This document shows positions 6,613 to 15,242 of a stretch of DNA of 64,000 nucleotides, in pieces (position 1 is the stretch's first letter; each line of letters opens with the position of its first letter). Source of the DNA: Oleiagrimonas sp035690885. GTDB taxonomy: Bacteria; Pseudomonadota; Gammaproteobacteria; Xanthomonadales; Rhodanobacteraceae. The notes under the pieces were generated by a model that did no database searches, had not been told where the DNA came from, and saw only the letters and a program-made list of their open reading frames with translations. The stretch spans positions 1 to 64,000 of the forward strand of contig DASSKC010000062.1 of the NCBI GenBank assembly GCA_035690885.1. The letters are read 5' to 3'. The translations under genes were made by a program, and so were the position numbers.

Positions 6613-8340
6613 ATGGCCAAGAGAACGATTGCCGATGTGCTGGTCGAATTGCTGGTGCACGCCGGCGTCAAACAGGTCTGGGGTTTGCCGGGCGACTCGC
6701 TCAACGGATTCACCGAAGCCTTGTGCAAGCGCGACGGCATCCGCTGGATCGGCGTGCGCCATGAAGAGGTGGCGGCGATCGCGGCAGCGGGAGAAGCCGA
6801 CGCCCATGGCGGCCTGACCGTGTGTGCCGGTTCGTGCGGTCCCGGCAACCTGCACCTCATCAACGGTTTGTTCGAGGCGCAGCGCGCCAAGGTGCCGATG
6901 GTGGCCATTGCCGCGCAGATTCCTTCCTCGGAAATCGGCCTGGGATACTTCCAGGAAACCCATCCGCAGAACCTGTTCCGCGAATGCAGCGATTTTTGCG
7001 AACTGGTGGCGCATCCCGCCCAGGTACCGCAGGTGTTCGGGGCGGCCGTCAGCAGCGCCGTGGTCAACCGCTCGGTGTCGGTCCTCGTGTTGCCGGGGGA
7101 TATCGCGCTGGCCGAGGCTTCGTCGCGCTCGCTGCACTGGCAACCACCGGTCCAGCCCGTCGTGGTGCCGCCGGATGCGGCACTGGACGAGCTGGCCGGA
7201 CACATCAAGAAGGCGTCGAAGATCACCATCCTCGGCGGTTATGGCTGCCAGGAGTGTCACGACGAAGTCGTGCAGCTGGCCGGAAAGATCAAGGCTCCCG
7301 TCGTGCACGCGCTGCGCGGCAAGCAGTCGCTGGAATACGACAACCCGTATGACGTCGGCATGACCGGCCTGATCGGATTTTCCTCCGGCTACAAAGCCAT
7401 GCGCGAGTGCGAATTGTTGCTGATGCTGGGCACCAATTTCCCGTATCGCGACTTCTATCCCGAACACGGGCACATCGTGCAGGTGGACATCCGCGGCCAC
7501 CACCTGGGGCGGCGTTCATCGCTGACCATGGGTCTGCTGGGTGATGTCGGCGCGACGCTGCGCGCACTGTTGCCACGGCTGGAGGAGAAAACCGACAAGA
7601 CGTTTCTCGAGGCCAGTCAGAACGATTACCGCAAGGCACGTGAAGGGCTGGATGACCTGGCCACGCCGCGCAAGGAAGGCAAGCCGTTGCATCCGCAATA
7701 CCTGACGGCGCGGGTTTCGGAACTGGCCGACGAGGACGCGATTTTCACTGCCGATGTGGGCACGCCGACCGTATGGGCGGCGCGCTACATCCACATGACG
7801 CGCGAGCGACGTCTGACCGGGTCGTTCATGCACGGTTCGATGGCCGATGCCGTGCCGCTGGCCATGGGGTGGCAGGTCGCGCATCCCGAGCGTCAGGTGG
7901 TGGCACTGGCCGGTGATGGCGGCGTGACCATGCTCATGGGTGACCTGGTCACGCTGGTGGCCGAGAAGCTGCCGGTGAAAGTCATCGTCTACAACAACGA
8001 GACGCTCGGCTTCGTGGCCATGGAGATGAAGGCGGCCGGCTACATCGACGAAACCACCGACAACCCGCCCGTGGACTTCGCGGCGCTGGCCGAATCGCTG
8101 GGCATGCGCGGCTTCAAGGTCACCTCATCCGAACAACTCGATGAAACGCTGAAAAAAGCGCTGGCCCATGACGGCCCGGCGCTGGTCGATGTGCACACGG
8201 CCAAGCAGGAGTTGTCGATGCCGCCCAAGATCGAGGCCAAACAGGCGCGCGGCTTTTCGCTGTACATGTTGCGCGCGGTCATGAACGGACGCGGTGACCA
8301 GGTCATTGACCTGGGCAAGACCAACTGGTGGCGGCGCTGA
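6613..8340 (+). CDS. poxB: Thiamine-diphosphate enzyme, pyruvate:quinone oxidoreductase (PoxB-like)
   Basis: The product has 575 residues. The three ThDP-enzyme domains appear in order: Pyr domain from residue 1 with GLPGDSLNGF and the cofactor-activating Glu in RHEEVAA; the central FAD-binding domain with ITILGGYGCQ; and the PP domain with GDGGVTMLMGDL and the later NNETLGFVAMEMK metal-binding segment. The sequence is closest in character to E. coli PoxB, which oxidises pyruvate to acetate and CO2 and passes electrons to ubiquinone at the membrane in stationary phase. PoxB has a C-terminal lipid-binding helix; the end here (SLYMLRAVMNGRGDQVIDL) resembles it. An acetolactate synthase is less likely. 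GGTAGCGGAG precedes the ATG. Confidence 0.85.
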   Translation: MAKRTIADVLVELLVHAGVKQVWGLPGDSLNGFTEALCKRDGIRWIGVRHEEVAAIAAAGEADAHGGLTVCAGSCGPGNLHLINGLFEAQRAKVPMVAIAAQIPSSEIGLGYFQETHPQNLFRECSDFCELVAHPAQVPQVFGAAVSSAVVNRSVSVLVLPGDIALAEASSRSLHWQPPVQPVVVPPDAALDELAGHIKKASKITILGGYGCQECHDEVVQLAGKIKAPVVHALRGKQSLEYDNPYDVGMTGLIGFSSGYKAMRECELLLMLGTNFPYRDFYPEHGHIVQVDIRGHHLGRRSSLTMGLLGDVGATLRALLPRLEEKTDKTFLEASQNDYRKAREGLDDLATPRKEGKPLHPQYLTARVSELADEDAIFTADVGTPTVWAARYIHMTRERRLTGSFMHGSMADAVPLAMGWQVAHPERQVVALAGDGGVTMLMGDLVTLVAEKLPVKVIVYNNETLGFVAMEMKAAGYIDETTDNPPVDFAALAESLGMRGFKVTSSEQLDETLKKALAHDGPALVDVHTAKQELSMPPKIEAKQARGFSLYMLRAVMNGRGDQVIDLGKTNWWRR

Positions 8341-8371
8341 AACACGATGCAAAACTGAACCCGAGGGGAGG

Positions 8372-8385
8372 CGACCGAACGGTCG
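8372..8385. promoter_or_regulatory. Perfect palindrome between poxB and the SDR gene
   Basis: CGACCG-AA-CGGTCG is a 6+6 bp inverted repeat with two central bases, located 63 bp before the SDR start. Its form is typical of operators of dimeric HTH regulators such as the TetR family. It could also be a short stem-loop, but no T-run follows. Confidence 0.35.
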
Positions 8386-8448
8386 GACCTTGCCAAAGCA
8401 TGGTTCGGCCCAAGCTCGTGGATACATGCGAGTGAAGAGGTAGCGGAT

Positions 8449-9156
8449 ATGGCGGACAACAAACGTGTCGTGATTCTGGGTGGCCACGGCAAGGTCGGGT
8501 TGCTGGCGGCGGCCAAGCTGAATGCCGCCGGCCATGCGGTGGATTCGGTGATACGCGATCCCGGTCAGGCCGACGACGTCGAGCAGGCCGGCGGGCGACC
8601 GGTCGAGCTGGACATCCAGTCGGCCAGCGTGGACGATCTGATCGGCTTGTTCACCGGCGCCGAGGCCATCGTGTTTACCGCCGGTGCCGGCGGAAAAGGC
8701 CCGGCGGAGCGCACGCGTGCGGTCGACCATGACGCGGCCGTGCGCACCATGCAGGCGGCCGAACGCTCTGGCGTGCAGCGCTACGTGATGGTTTCCTACG
8801 CCCATGCACTGGATCAGTACCGGGAGTTGGGACCGGAACACAGCTTCTATCCCTATGCCAAGGCCAAGCATGATGCCGACGCGCATCTGCGTGAGACGGC
8901 GCTTGACTACACCATCCTCGGCCCCGGGTTGCTTACCCTGGAGTCGGCCACGGGCAAGCTTCAGCTTGCCGACGAACACGGCAAAGTGGATGGCGACTGG
9001 CCGGACGACAAGAACGTCACCTCGCGCGAGAACGTGGCGGCCGTCATCACCCATGTGATCGCCGCACACGCGGCAGTGCGTCAAACCGTGAATTTCTATG
9101 ATGGCGACGTGGCGATTTCCGATGCGCTCGCACCTGGTTCGAGGGTATCGGCATGA
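8449..9156 (+). CDS. NAD(P)-binding atypical short-chain dehydrogenase / NmrA-like
   Basis: The product has 235 residues. The N-terminal VVILGGHGKVGLLAA is a Rossmann glycine-rich loop of the atypical SDR type, followed by acidic DIQSASVDDLI and AEAIVFTAGAGGKG. A YPYAKAKHDAD segment supplies the Tyr-x3-Lys-like pair. Proteins of this YtfG/YwnB-like class reduce quinones or act as NAD(P)H sensors. The stop overlaps the next start by ATGA (9153-9156), so the two genes are translationally coupled. Substrate is unknown. Confidence 0.75.
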   Translation: MADNKRVVILGGHGKVGLLAAAKLNAAGHAVDSVIRDPGQADDVEQAGGRPVELDIQSASVDDLIGLFTGAEAIVFTAGAGGKGPAERTRAVDHDAAVRTMQAAERSGVQRYVMVSYAHALDQYRELGPEHSFYPYAKAKHDADAHLRETALDYTILGPGLLTLESATGKLQLADEHGKVDGDWPDDKNVTSRENVAAVITHVIAAHAAVRQTVNFYDGDVAISDALAPGSRVSA

Positions 9157-9443
9157 ACACCATGAGCATGAGGCTGACGGGTTCGGCGGCATCGATCGAC
9201 GCGATGCTGGACGTGTTGCGCGGATCGGCCGGTGTCGAAAGTATCGTGGAGTTGGGTGTCAGCGAGATGCCGCACATGTCCGAAGACTCCAGTTCGGCGG
9301 AACTCCCGAGCGACACGCATACCGGCGCCCGTGACGTCGAAGTGCACGTCATCGACGAGGCGATGCTCGACAACGTGCGCACGCGCATCGAGGCGGCTGC
9401 GCACGATGCGGGAGTGGTGGTGGAGTGGCTCGAATCGATGTGA
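9153..9443 (+). CDS. Small protein of unknown function coupled to the SDR
   Basis: The product has 96 residues, is acidic and soluble, with no membrane segment or signal peptide. It begins MNTMSMRLTGSAASIDAMLD and alternates predicted strand-helix-strand (VESIVELGVSEM; RDVEVHVIDEAMLDNVRTRI; VVVEWLESM), which suggests a ferredoxin-like or ACT-like sandwich. I do not recognise the family. The ATGA overlap with the SDR start implies a joint function, perhaps as a ligand-sensing partner. Met codons at 4 and 6 are alternative starts. Confidence 0.6.
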   Translation: MNTMSMRLTGSAASIDAMLDVLRGSAGVESIVELGVSEMPHMSEDSSSAELPSDTHTGARDVEVHVIDEAMLDNVRTRIEAAAHDAGVVVEWLESM

Positions 9444-9571
9444 TGCGGATGTGGTCCATGCGCACGGTCTGCAGGTACGTCTTCATCATCGTAAATGGCG
9501 TGATGGCTCCGGGCTTACATCGCGCAGGGGCGTCCCCAGATGAGTAGTGTCCCCAACCACCGGAGCTCGTC

Positions 9572-10957
9572 ATGTCAGCAACCAACCAGACCATCAACCC
9601 GGCCACCGAAGAGGTCATCGAGACCTACGACATGGCCACCGATGCCGAGGCGCGGGACATCGTGGAAGCCTCGCACGAGGCATTTCTGGCATGGCGTACC
9701 ACGGCACTGGCGGAGCGCGCGCATATTCTGCGCGCAATCGCCAAAGCCCTGCGTGAACGCAAGGATGACTTGGTCAAACTGATGACACGCGAGATGGGCA
9801 AGCCGATCTCGCAAGGCGGTGCGGAGGTGGAGTTGTGCGCTGCCATCTGCGAATACACCGCCAAGAACGGTCCGGAATTTCTGGCCGGCGAGAAGCGACC
9901 GCTTGAAGGCGGCCGCGCGCTGATCACCTATCAGCCGGTCGGCATCATCCTCGGTATCCAGCCGTGGAATTTTCCGTTGTACCAGGTGGTGCGTTACAGC
10001 ATCGCCAACCTCATGGCGGGCAACAGCGTGCTGCTCAAGCACGCGCCCAATGTGTGGGGCTGCGCGCTCGAACTGGAGTCGCTGTACCGCGAAGCCGGCT
10101 TGCCCGAAAACGTGTTCCGCGTGCTGCTGATCGACGCGGAACAGACCGATGCGCTGATCGAGCACAAGCACGTGCGCGGCGTCACCCTGACCGGCAGCCC
10201 CGTGGCCGGCAGCAAGGTGGCGGCCAAAGCCGGCCAATGCCTGAAGAAGTCGGTACTGGAGCTGGGCAGCAACGATGCTTATCTGGTGCTTGATGACGCC
10301 GATATCGACAACGCGGTGGCCACCTGCGTGCAGGGACGCATCAACAACAACGGACAAACCTGCGTGGCGGCCAAGCGTTTCATCGTGGTCGAATCGGTCT
10401 ACAAGCCGTTCCGCGATGCCTTCGTGGCGAAGATGAAGCAGATCCAGTACGGCGATCCGGCAAAACCGGATACGCAGCTCGGACCGATTGCGCGCGCAGA
10501 CCTGCGCGAGAAACTGCACAAAGCGGTCAGCGAGTCGGTGGACAAGGGCGCCACCTGCCTCTTTGGCGGCAAAGTGCCCGACGGGGCCGGCTATTTCTAT
10601 CCGGCCACCGTGCTTGAAGACGTCAAGCCGGGCATGCCGGCCTACGACGAGGAACTGTTCGGTCCGGTCGCGGCCTTGATCAAGGTGGCCGACGAAGACG
10701 AGGCGATCCGCGTGGCCAACGATTCACGCTACGGACTCGGCGGCGGCATTTTCTCCAGCGACGAGGATCGTGCCATCGGCATCGCGCGCGATCTGTTCGA
10801 TACCGGCATGGTGACCATCAACGGCTACCGGTTGTCGCAACCGCAGCTGCCCTTCGGCGGGGTCAAGGATTCAGGCTACGGTCGCGAGCACGGTGGCTTC
10901 GGCATCAAGGAATTCGTCAATGCCAAGACCGTCATGATCGTCGATCAAGATGACTGA
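9572..10957 (+). CDS. NAD(P)-dependent succinate-semialdehyde dehydrogenase-like aldehyde dehydrogenase
   Basis: The product has 461 residues, full ALDH length. The Rossmann segment has IQPWNFPLYQVVR, the general-base Glu is in VLELGSNDAYLVL, and the catalytic Cys is in NNNGQTCVAAKRF. Close to the C-terminus is PFGGVKDSGYGREHGG. The short ALDH lacking an N-terminal extension, with LELGSND in place of LELGGK, matches the Sad/GabD2-like SSADH group that oxidises succinate semialdehyde to succinate. The start follows a CGGAG site. It stands alone, so its metabolic role (GABA/polyamine breakdown or aldehyde detoxification) is inferred. Confidence 0.8.
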   Translation: MSATNQTINPATEEVIETYDMATDAEARDIVEASHEAFLAWRTTALAERAHILRAIAKALRERKDDLVKLMTREMGKPISQGGAEVELCAAICEYTAKNGPEFLAGEKRPLEGGRALITYQPVGIILGIQPWNFPLYQVVRYSIANLMAGNSVLLKHAPNVWGCALELESLYREAGLPENVFRVLLIDAEQTDALIEHKHVRGVTLTGSPVAGSKVAAKAGQCLKKSVLELGSNDAYLVLDDADIDNAVATCVQGRINNNGQTCVAAKRFIVVESVYKPFRDAFVAKMKQIQYGDPAKPDTQLGPIARADLREKLHKAVSESVDKGATCLFGGKVPDGAGYFYPATVLEDVKPGMPAYDEELFGPVAALIKVADEDEAIRVANDSRYGLGGGIFSSDEDRAIGIARDLFDTGMVTINGYRLSQPQLPFGGVKDSGYGREHGGFGIKEFVNAKTVMIVDQDD

Positions 10958-11037
10958 GCCGATGGCGCGACCTGCCGTGTGAACGGACACTGACATCGGC
11001 GCCGAACGCCGTCGCTGATCCGTGTCAGACTGCGTGC

Positions 11038-11952
11038 ATGGGCGGACCCGGCACATGCCCGCACCACGGTGCCGACCGTGGTGCGGGAACGCGGTATCCG
11101 TGGCGGATTCCGCTGCGCGTGTGGCTGGACATTGCATGGCGTATCGGTCGCGAGACCTTTCGCGATCATGTGTTCATCGCCTCGTCGGGCGTGGCGTTTC
11201 TGGCGTTGTTCGCGTTGCTGCCGACGTTGATCGCGCTGGTTTCCGCGTATGGACTGGTCACGTCGCCCGAGCAGCTTTCGCGGCAAATGCAACTGGTGTC
11301 TTCGATGGCGCCGCACAACGTGGTCACGGTGCTTCACAACGGCATGCACGCGGTCGTGCATGCCTCCCGACTCAAGTTGGGATTCAGCATCGTGCTCAGC
11401 ATCATCGCCGCCGTGTGGGTGTCGGTGCGCGCCGTGCTCGGCATCATCAGCGCGCTCAATATCGTGTACGACGAGAAGGAGAGGCGCGGCTGGTCGGCTC
11501 TGTTTGGCACGGCCATCGCGCTGGCGCTCGGTGCACTGGTTTTCTGGGTGCTGGCGTTGGCGATGATTGTCGGTGCGCCGTTGCTCATCGGTCGGATAAG
11601 CGTGGATTCCACCGTGGTGCAGGTATTGATCGGGGTTGCGCGCTGGCTGGTCATCGCCGCCACTGCCCTGGTCAGCATGACGGTGCTGTATCGCTTCGGC
11701 CCCAGCCACGCGCAGCCACGCTGGAGGTGGCTGAGTGTCGGTTCGTTTGTCGGGACCGCGTTGTGGCTGGCCGGATCGGCCTGCATGTCGGCTTTCATCG
11801 AGCACATGGGCCAGTTCAGCAACGTTTACGGGCCGCTCGGCATGGTCATGGTGGTGATGACGTGGTTCTTTCTCACGGCGTTCGTGTTCCTGCTTGGCGC
11901 CGAGCTCAATGTCGAGGTGGAGCGTCATGTCGCGGCGGGCGGGAGCGACTGA
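11038..11952 (+). CDS. YihY/BrkB-family inner-membrane protein
   Basis: The product has 304 residues with about six membrane helices. The family features are IASSGVAFLALFALLPTLIA near the N-terminus, the AVWVSVRAVLGIISALNIVYD region and the closing GPLGMVMVVMTWFFLTAFVFL LGAELN block. The old annotation as ribonuclease BN is not correct for this family, whose function is still unknown. The first 30 residues before the hydrophobic part are Gly/His-rich and no good ribosome-binding site precedes 11038, so a later start (for example GTG at 11119) is possible. Confidence 0.8.
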   Translation: MGGPGTCPHHGADRGAGTRYPWRIPLRVWLDIAWRIGRETFRDHVFIASSGVAFLALFALLPTLIALVSAYGLVTSPEQLSRQMQLVSSMAPHNVVTVLHNGMHAVVHASRLKLGFSIVLSIIAAVWVSVRAVLGIISALNIVYDEKERRGWSALFGTAIALALGALVFWVLALAMIVGAPLLIGRISVDSTVVQVLIGVARWLVIAATALVSMTVLYRFGPSHAQPRWRWLSVGSFVGTALWLAGSACMSAFIEHMGQFSNVYGPLGMVMVVMTWFFLTAFVFLLGAELNVEVERHVAAGGSD

Positions 11953-12064
11953 GCTGCGCATCCGGTCGGCGCAATCGCGTCAACCCGCGATTTCATTCCC
12001 TTGCATCATGTCGAGTTCAGTGCGCGGTCGTCAGCCTGATATATGCCAGCAACGGGAAGTTTTC

Positions 12065-12223
12065 ATGGACATCATCCGCATCATCCTTTCGGTCATCATT
12101 CCGCCGGTCGGCGTGTTTCTTCAGGTCGGTTTCGGCTTGCAGTTCTGGCTCAACGTGTTGCTCACCATTCTGGGATATTTCCCCGGCCTGATTCATGCGC
12201 TCTACATCATCCTGACTCGGTAA
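12065..12223 (+). CDS. yqaE: Pmp3/YqaE-family small hydrophobic membrane peptide
   Basis: The product has 52 residues forming two membrane helices. IILSVIIPPVGVFLQVGFG and LNVLLTILGYFPGLIHALYI match the UPF0057/Pmp3 signature (PP-x-GV, then G-x-IPG-like turn). Such proteolipids are induced by salt, cold or envelope stress and affect membrane potential. It lies between YihY and a BON lipoprotein gene, in a stretch rich in stress-type genes. The start is the first Met giving the standard length. Confidence 0.85.
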   Translation: MDIIRIILSVIIPPVGVFLQVGFGLQFWLNVLLTILGYFPGLIHALYIILTR

Positions 12224-12278
12224 GGCCCCCTGTCTGAATGGCGCTGTGCAGCGGACGCCTGCATGGCGTCATTTCACT

Positions 12279-12305
12279 TGCGATACATCGGCGCGCGCCT
12301 AGCCT
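12279..12305 (+). promoter_or_regulatory. Promoter-like sequence shared with the first BON gene
   Basis: This is the second copy of the 27-bp motif described at 4160-4186, ending GCCTAGCCT with TAGCCT as a plausible -10. TTGCGA at 12278-12283 could be its -35 with 16 bp spacing. It lies about 100 bp before the BON gene start at 12408. Confidence 0.5.
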
Positions 12306-12407
12306 GAGAACGTGCTCGCGCAACATTCAAGCCGTGATGTGATCGGCTGACGCGATGTTGCCATTAACGGCCTTGCACGTTCGGCCGCCCCGAAGGAGAC
12401 AGTGATC

Positions 12408-12740
12408 ATGTGGACACATAAAAACGTTCTTGGCGCGGGTGCGTTCGCGCTTGTCATGGGTGTCGCGGCCATGGGTGCGGGATGCGCGTCGATGGACGAA
12501 CAAACCACGAACTCCGAGCAACCGGTGCAGGACACCTGGATCACTACCAAGGTGACCACCGCGCTCATGACCATCAAGGGAACCGACAATCGCGATATCG
12601 GCGTCGAGACGAGCAATGGCGTGGTCACGCTCAGTGGTCGGGTTGAATCGCAAGACAAACTCGATGCGCTCGTCACTGCCGCCAAGAACGTGCAGGGCGT
12701 GAAGGCCGTGCATACCGATCTGGTCCAGATAGTGCACTGA
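12408..12740 (+). CDS. Small lipoprotein with one BON domain
   Basis: The product has 110 residues. The signal sequence ends with lipobox GAGC (Cys26), then a short acidic linker and a single BON repeat (QDTWITTKVTTALM, VETSNGVVTLSGRV, NVQGVKAVHTDL). It is a one-repeat paralogue of the protein at 4456-5181 with near-identical repeat wording. AAGGAG lies nine bases before the ATG at 12408, which is preferred to an in-frame GTG six bases earlier. The shared promoter suggests both respond to the same stress signal. Confidence 0.85.
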   Translation: MWTHKNVLGAGAFALVMGVAAMGAGCASMDEQTTNSEQPVQDTWITTKVTTALMTIKGTDNRDIGVETSNGVVTLSGRVESQDKLDALVTAAKNVQGVKAVHTDLVQIVH

Positions 12741-12866
12741 TCGTTTGATCCGCGGCTTGCCGCGGCGGCAGGCAGGTGCTTCGTCGCTCCGGAAATGGGC
12801 ATGGCGCACATTTGACTCAGCATGAGTAAACCTCGAGCATGACGCGGATCGCTTTCCCGTCTGCTT

Positions 12867-13694
12867 GTGGATCCGCTCATGCCGCACCTCGTCACCCACC
12901 GCCCGCGTCTCATGAACTTGCGTTCCGACGACGAGGCGGACGACTCGCACAAGGCCTGGGAGACGTTCAGCGCCATCAGTTACGAGGTCGGCGGTGTCAT
13001 GTTCGTGATTGGCAGCGTGTGCTTCTTTCCGGCGTTGTCGCGGTATCTGGCGGTGGGCGACTGGTTGTTCATCGTCGGCTCGGGCCTGTACTTGCTGGTG
13101 ACCGGCCACGAGTTGCTCGAAGTGCGAAAGTACTGGCGAGTACACGGCACGAAGTCCTTTGCCGACCGCATCGAGTTTGTCGCGGCCTGGTCGTATGTGC
13201 TCGGGTCGGTGTTGTTCATCGTCGGCAGCGTGTTCTTTCTGCCGAATGTGGACGCGACCGAGCCGGGTGCGTGGATGTTCATCGTCGGTTCGGTGCTGTT
13301 CCTGATTGGCGGACTGGTCAATATCCTGCAGGTCGTGGAGGCGCCATCGCTGATCTACATGCAGTTGTTCAACTTCACGATTGCGCTGTTCGTGATCGGC
13401 TCGGCGTTGTTTGCCGAGGCCTCGATTCCGTATCTCTGGCATCTGGCCGATCCTGCCCGCTCCAGCATCTCGACATTCGATGCTGCACAATTCGTGGTTG
13501 GCAGCGTGCTGTTCCTGGCCGGCGGCATGGCCATCTATTACCGCAAACTGGTGCGTGGAAGGCTTGAGGCCTTTTGTCGCGTCCGCGAGCTGGGCACCGT
13601 GTTCATCAGCGCCCTGCAAAGCGAGATCCGCGACAAGGCTCAGCTCGGCAAGTGGGGCACGCGTGATGATGACGCGAACGTCGAACGACGGTAG
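12867..13694 (+). CDS. YrhK-domain membrane protein with repeated units
   Basis: The product has up to 275 residues. It carries eight hydrophobic segments in four units, each containing a variant of F-(V/I)-(I/V)-GS-(V/A)-x-F followed by a second helix (FVIGSVCFFPALSRYL, LFIVGSVFFLPN, LFVIGSALFAEASIPY, QFVVGSVLFLAGG). These are YrhK-like repeats, a domain of unknown function. The charged C-terminal 45 residues are cytosolic. No strong ribosome-binding site marks the start: GTG 12867, ATG 12879 and ATG 12912 are all in frame. Confidence 0.7.
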   Translation: MDPLMPHLVTHRPRLMNLRSDDEADDSHKAWETFSAISYEVGGVMFVIGSVCFFPALSRYLAVGDWLFIVGSGLYLLVTGHELLEVRKYWRVHGTKSFADRIEFVAAWSYVLGSVLFIVGSVFFLPNVDATEPGAWMFIVGSVLFLIGGLVNILQVVEAPSLIYMQLFNFTIALFVIGSALFAEASIPYLWHLADPARSSISTFDAAQFVVGSVLFLAGGMAIYYRKLVRGRLEAFCRVRELGTVFISALQSEIRDKAQLGKWGTRDDDANVERR

Positions 13695-13760
13695 CGTGCG
13701 GTTCATTTGTTGGCGCCCGATGGGACTACGCTGACTGCAGGTCCGCCTTGATGCACGCAT

Positions 13761-14936
13761 ATGGCGCCAAACTCCGCAGCAGCCTCGAATGACGACACGT
13801 CCCGCGCCGATGCGGGACAGACGCGATATGGGCCGCTTGGCGGTTTGGCGTGGCTGCATTTCACCAATGACGGAGCCGCCAATTTTCTCCCTGGCGTGTT
13901 GCCGGCGGTGCTGCTTTCACTGGGTCGCTCGCCGGCGCTGGCCGGCACGCTCATGTTCGTGTTGATGGTCGGGCAGGGTTTGCAGCCGGTCGCCGGCTTG
14001 CTGGGCCGTCCGCTCGGCGGACGTCGCGTGATGTGGGCCGGTGTGGTTGGCGCGACCATCGGTGCGGCGTTGGTCGGTTTTGCCGGGAGTCTGTTCTGGC
14101 TGGTGGTGGTGTTGATCCTGATCGGCGTGGCCAACGCCTGTTTTCATCCGCAGGCGCTGGCGGCGGCGCGCGCGTACGCGGGACGACGGGGACATTTCGG
14201 CGTCTCGCTGATGCTGATCGGGGGCGAAGCAGGGCGCGGCCTGTGGCCATTGATCGCGGGCATCGTGGTGGCGTGGGGTTCGCTGTCGCGTCTGTGGATA
14301 CCGGCATTGATCGTGTTGGCGACCTTGCCGTTGGTATACAAGCTGCTGCCGGCGGCGAGGCCGCCGACGACCGAGTGGCGTGTGCGCCTGCGCGGACGGC
14401 TCATGGCCACCGGCCGACTGCTGGCCTATGTCACCTTGCGTGGTCTGGTGGTGATCGGCGCGACCGCCTATTTGCCGATCCTGTGGAAAAGTCTTGGTGG
14501 CGGGCTGGTGGTTGGCGCCGCGTTGGTGACGACGATGTTGATCGTGGGCTTGATCGGAACACTTTCCGGAGGTCAGCTGGCCGACCGCGGCGGACGTCGC
14601 CCGGTGCTGGCGGCGGCAGGCGTGTTGATGGCGACGGGCCTGGCCCTGGTCGCGTCGGGAAATCCGACGGCGTTGTGGTTGGGTGCCGGCGTCACCGGCG
14701 TCGCGGCTTTTGCCACGTATCCGGTGACCACGCTGGAAGGTCAGGACCTGTTTCCCGAGAACCAACCGTTCGGCTCCGGCATCGCGGTGGGCCTGGGCAA
14801 TGCGCTGGGCGCCGGCCTGGTGGCGCTGGTTGGCTTGCTGGCTGCGGTCTGGCCGTTGTCGTGGCTGTTCTGGCTGTTTTCGGGCGTGGCGTTGGTGACG
14901 ACACTGCTCGGATTGTTCGCCCATCCGGGGAAATAG
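13761..14936 (+). CDS. MFS transporter, fosmidomycin-resistance (Fsr)-like
   Basis: The product has 391 residues with twelve predicted membrane helices and a central basic loop. The first helix carries LAWLHFTNDGAANFLPGVLP and helix 4-5 ANACFHPQALAAARAYAG, both typical of the Fsr/YfnC branch of drug-efflux MFS proteins. The second half repeats a GGQLADRGGRRPVL MFS loop. The E. coli member exports fosmidomycin, an inhibitor of the MEP-pathway enzyme Dxr. Actual substrates of this branch are diverse and cannot be read here. Confidence 0.75.
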   Translation: MAPNSAAASNDDTSRADAGQTRYGPLGGLAWLHFTNDGAANFLPGVLPAVLLSLGRSPALAGTLMFVLMVGQGLQPVAGLLGRPLGGRRVMWAGVVGATIGAALVGFAGSLFWLVVVLILIGVANACFHPQALAAARAYAGRRGHFGVSLMLIGGEAGRGLWPLIAGIVVAWGSLSRLWIPALIVLATLPLVYKLLPAARPPTTEWRVRLRGRLMATGRLLAYVTLRGLVVIGATAYLPILWKSLGGGLVVGAALVTTMLIVGLIGTLSGGQLADRGGRRPVLAAAGVLMATGLALVASGNPTALWLGAGVTGVAAFATYPVTTLEGQDLFPENQPFGSGIAVGLGNALGAGLVALVGLLAAVWPLSWLFWLFSGVALVTTLLGLFAHPGK

Positions 14937-15242
14937 GAAACCGGTCGGGCGAACGCGCATGCAACACTGCGCGCAAGCGCCCGGGTTCAAGCGCAGATGC
15001 AGCGGTAGTACTACCCCGACAATCGCGAGTGAACATTTCCAGGGGGCGTGGTCCGACGCCGGATGCATCGACCAATGGCATGGCGTGCAAGATGCGTGAA
15101 CGCTGAATGCGTGATGCCGACAGTCACGTGGACCCCAGGATTGCGCGATGAGCGAATCAGGAGCGCTTGTACACACGGAGCGCGGCCGCTCAGGCGTTCC
15201 ACACAGGACCTGTCTGCGTGTACGCCTGAACCTGGCAGCGCA
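14937..15242. other. Intergenic stretch with one extended hairpin, convergent gene ends
   Basis: No gene is visible between the MFS stop and the convergent RhlE stop. CAGGCGT (15191-15197) pairs with ACGCCTG (15222-15228), and ACAGG-a-CCTGT is nested inside, giving a long stem just beyond the rhlE stop on the minus strand. No T-run follows, so it is at best a weak terminator or an RNA-stabilising structure. Confidence 0.4.
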
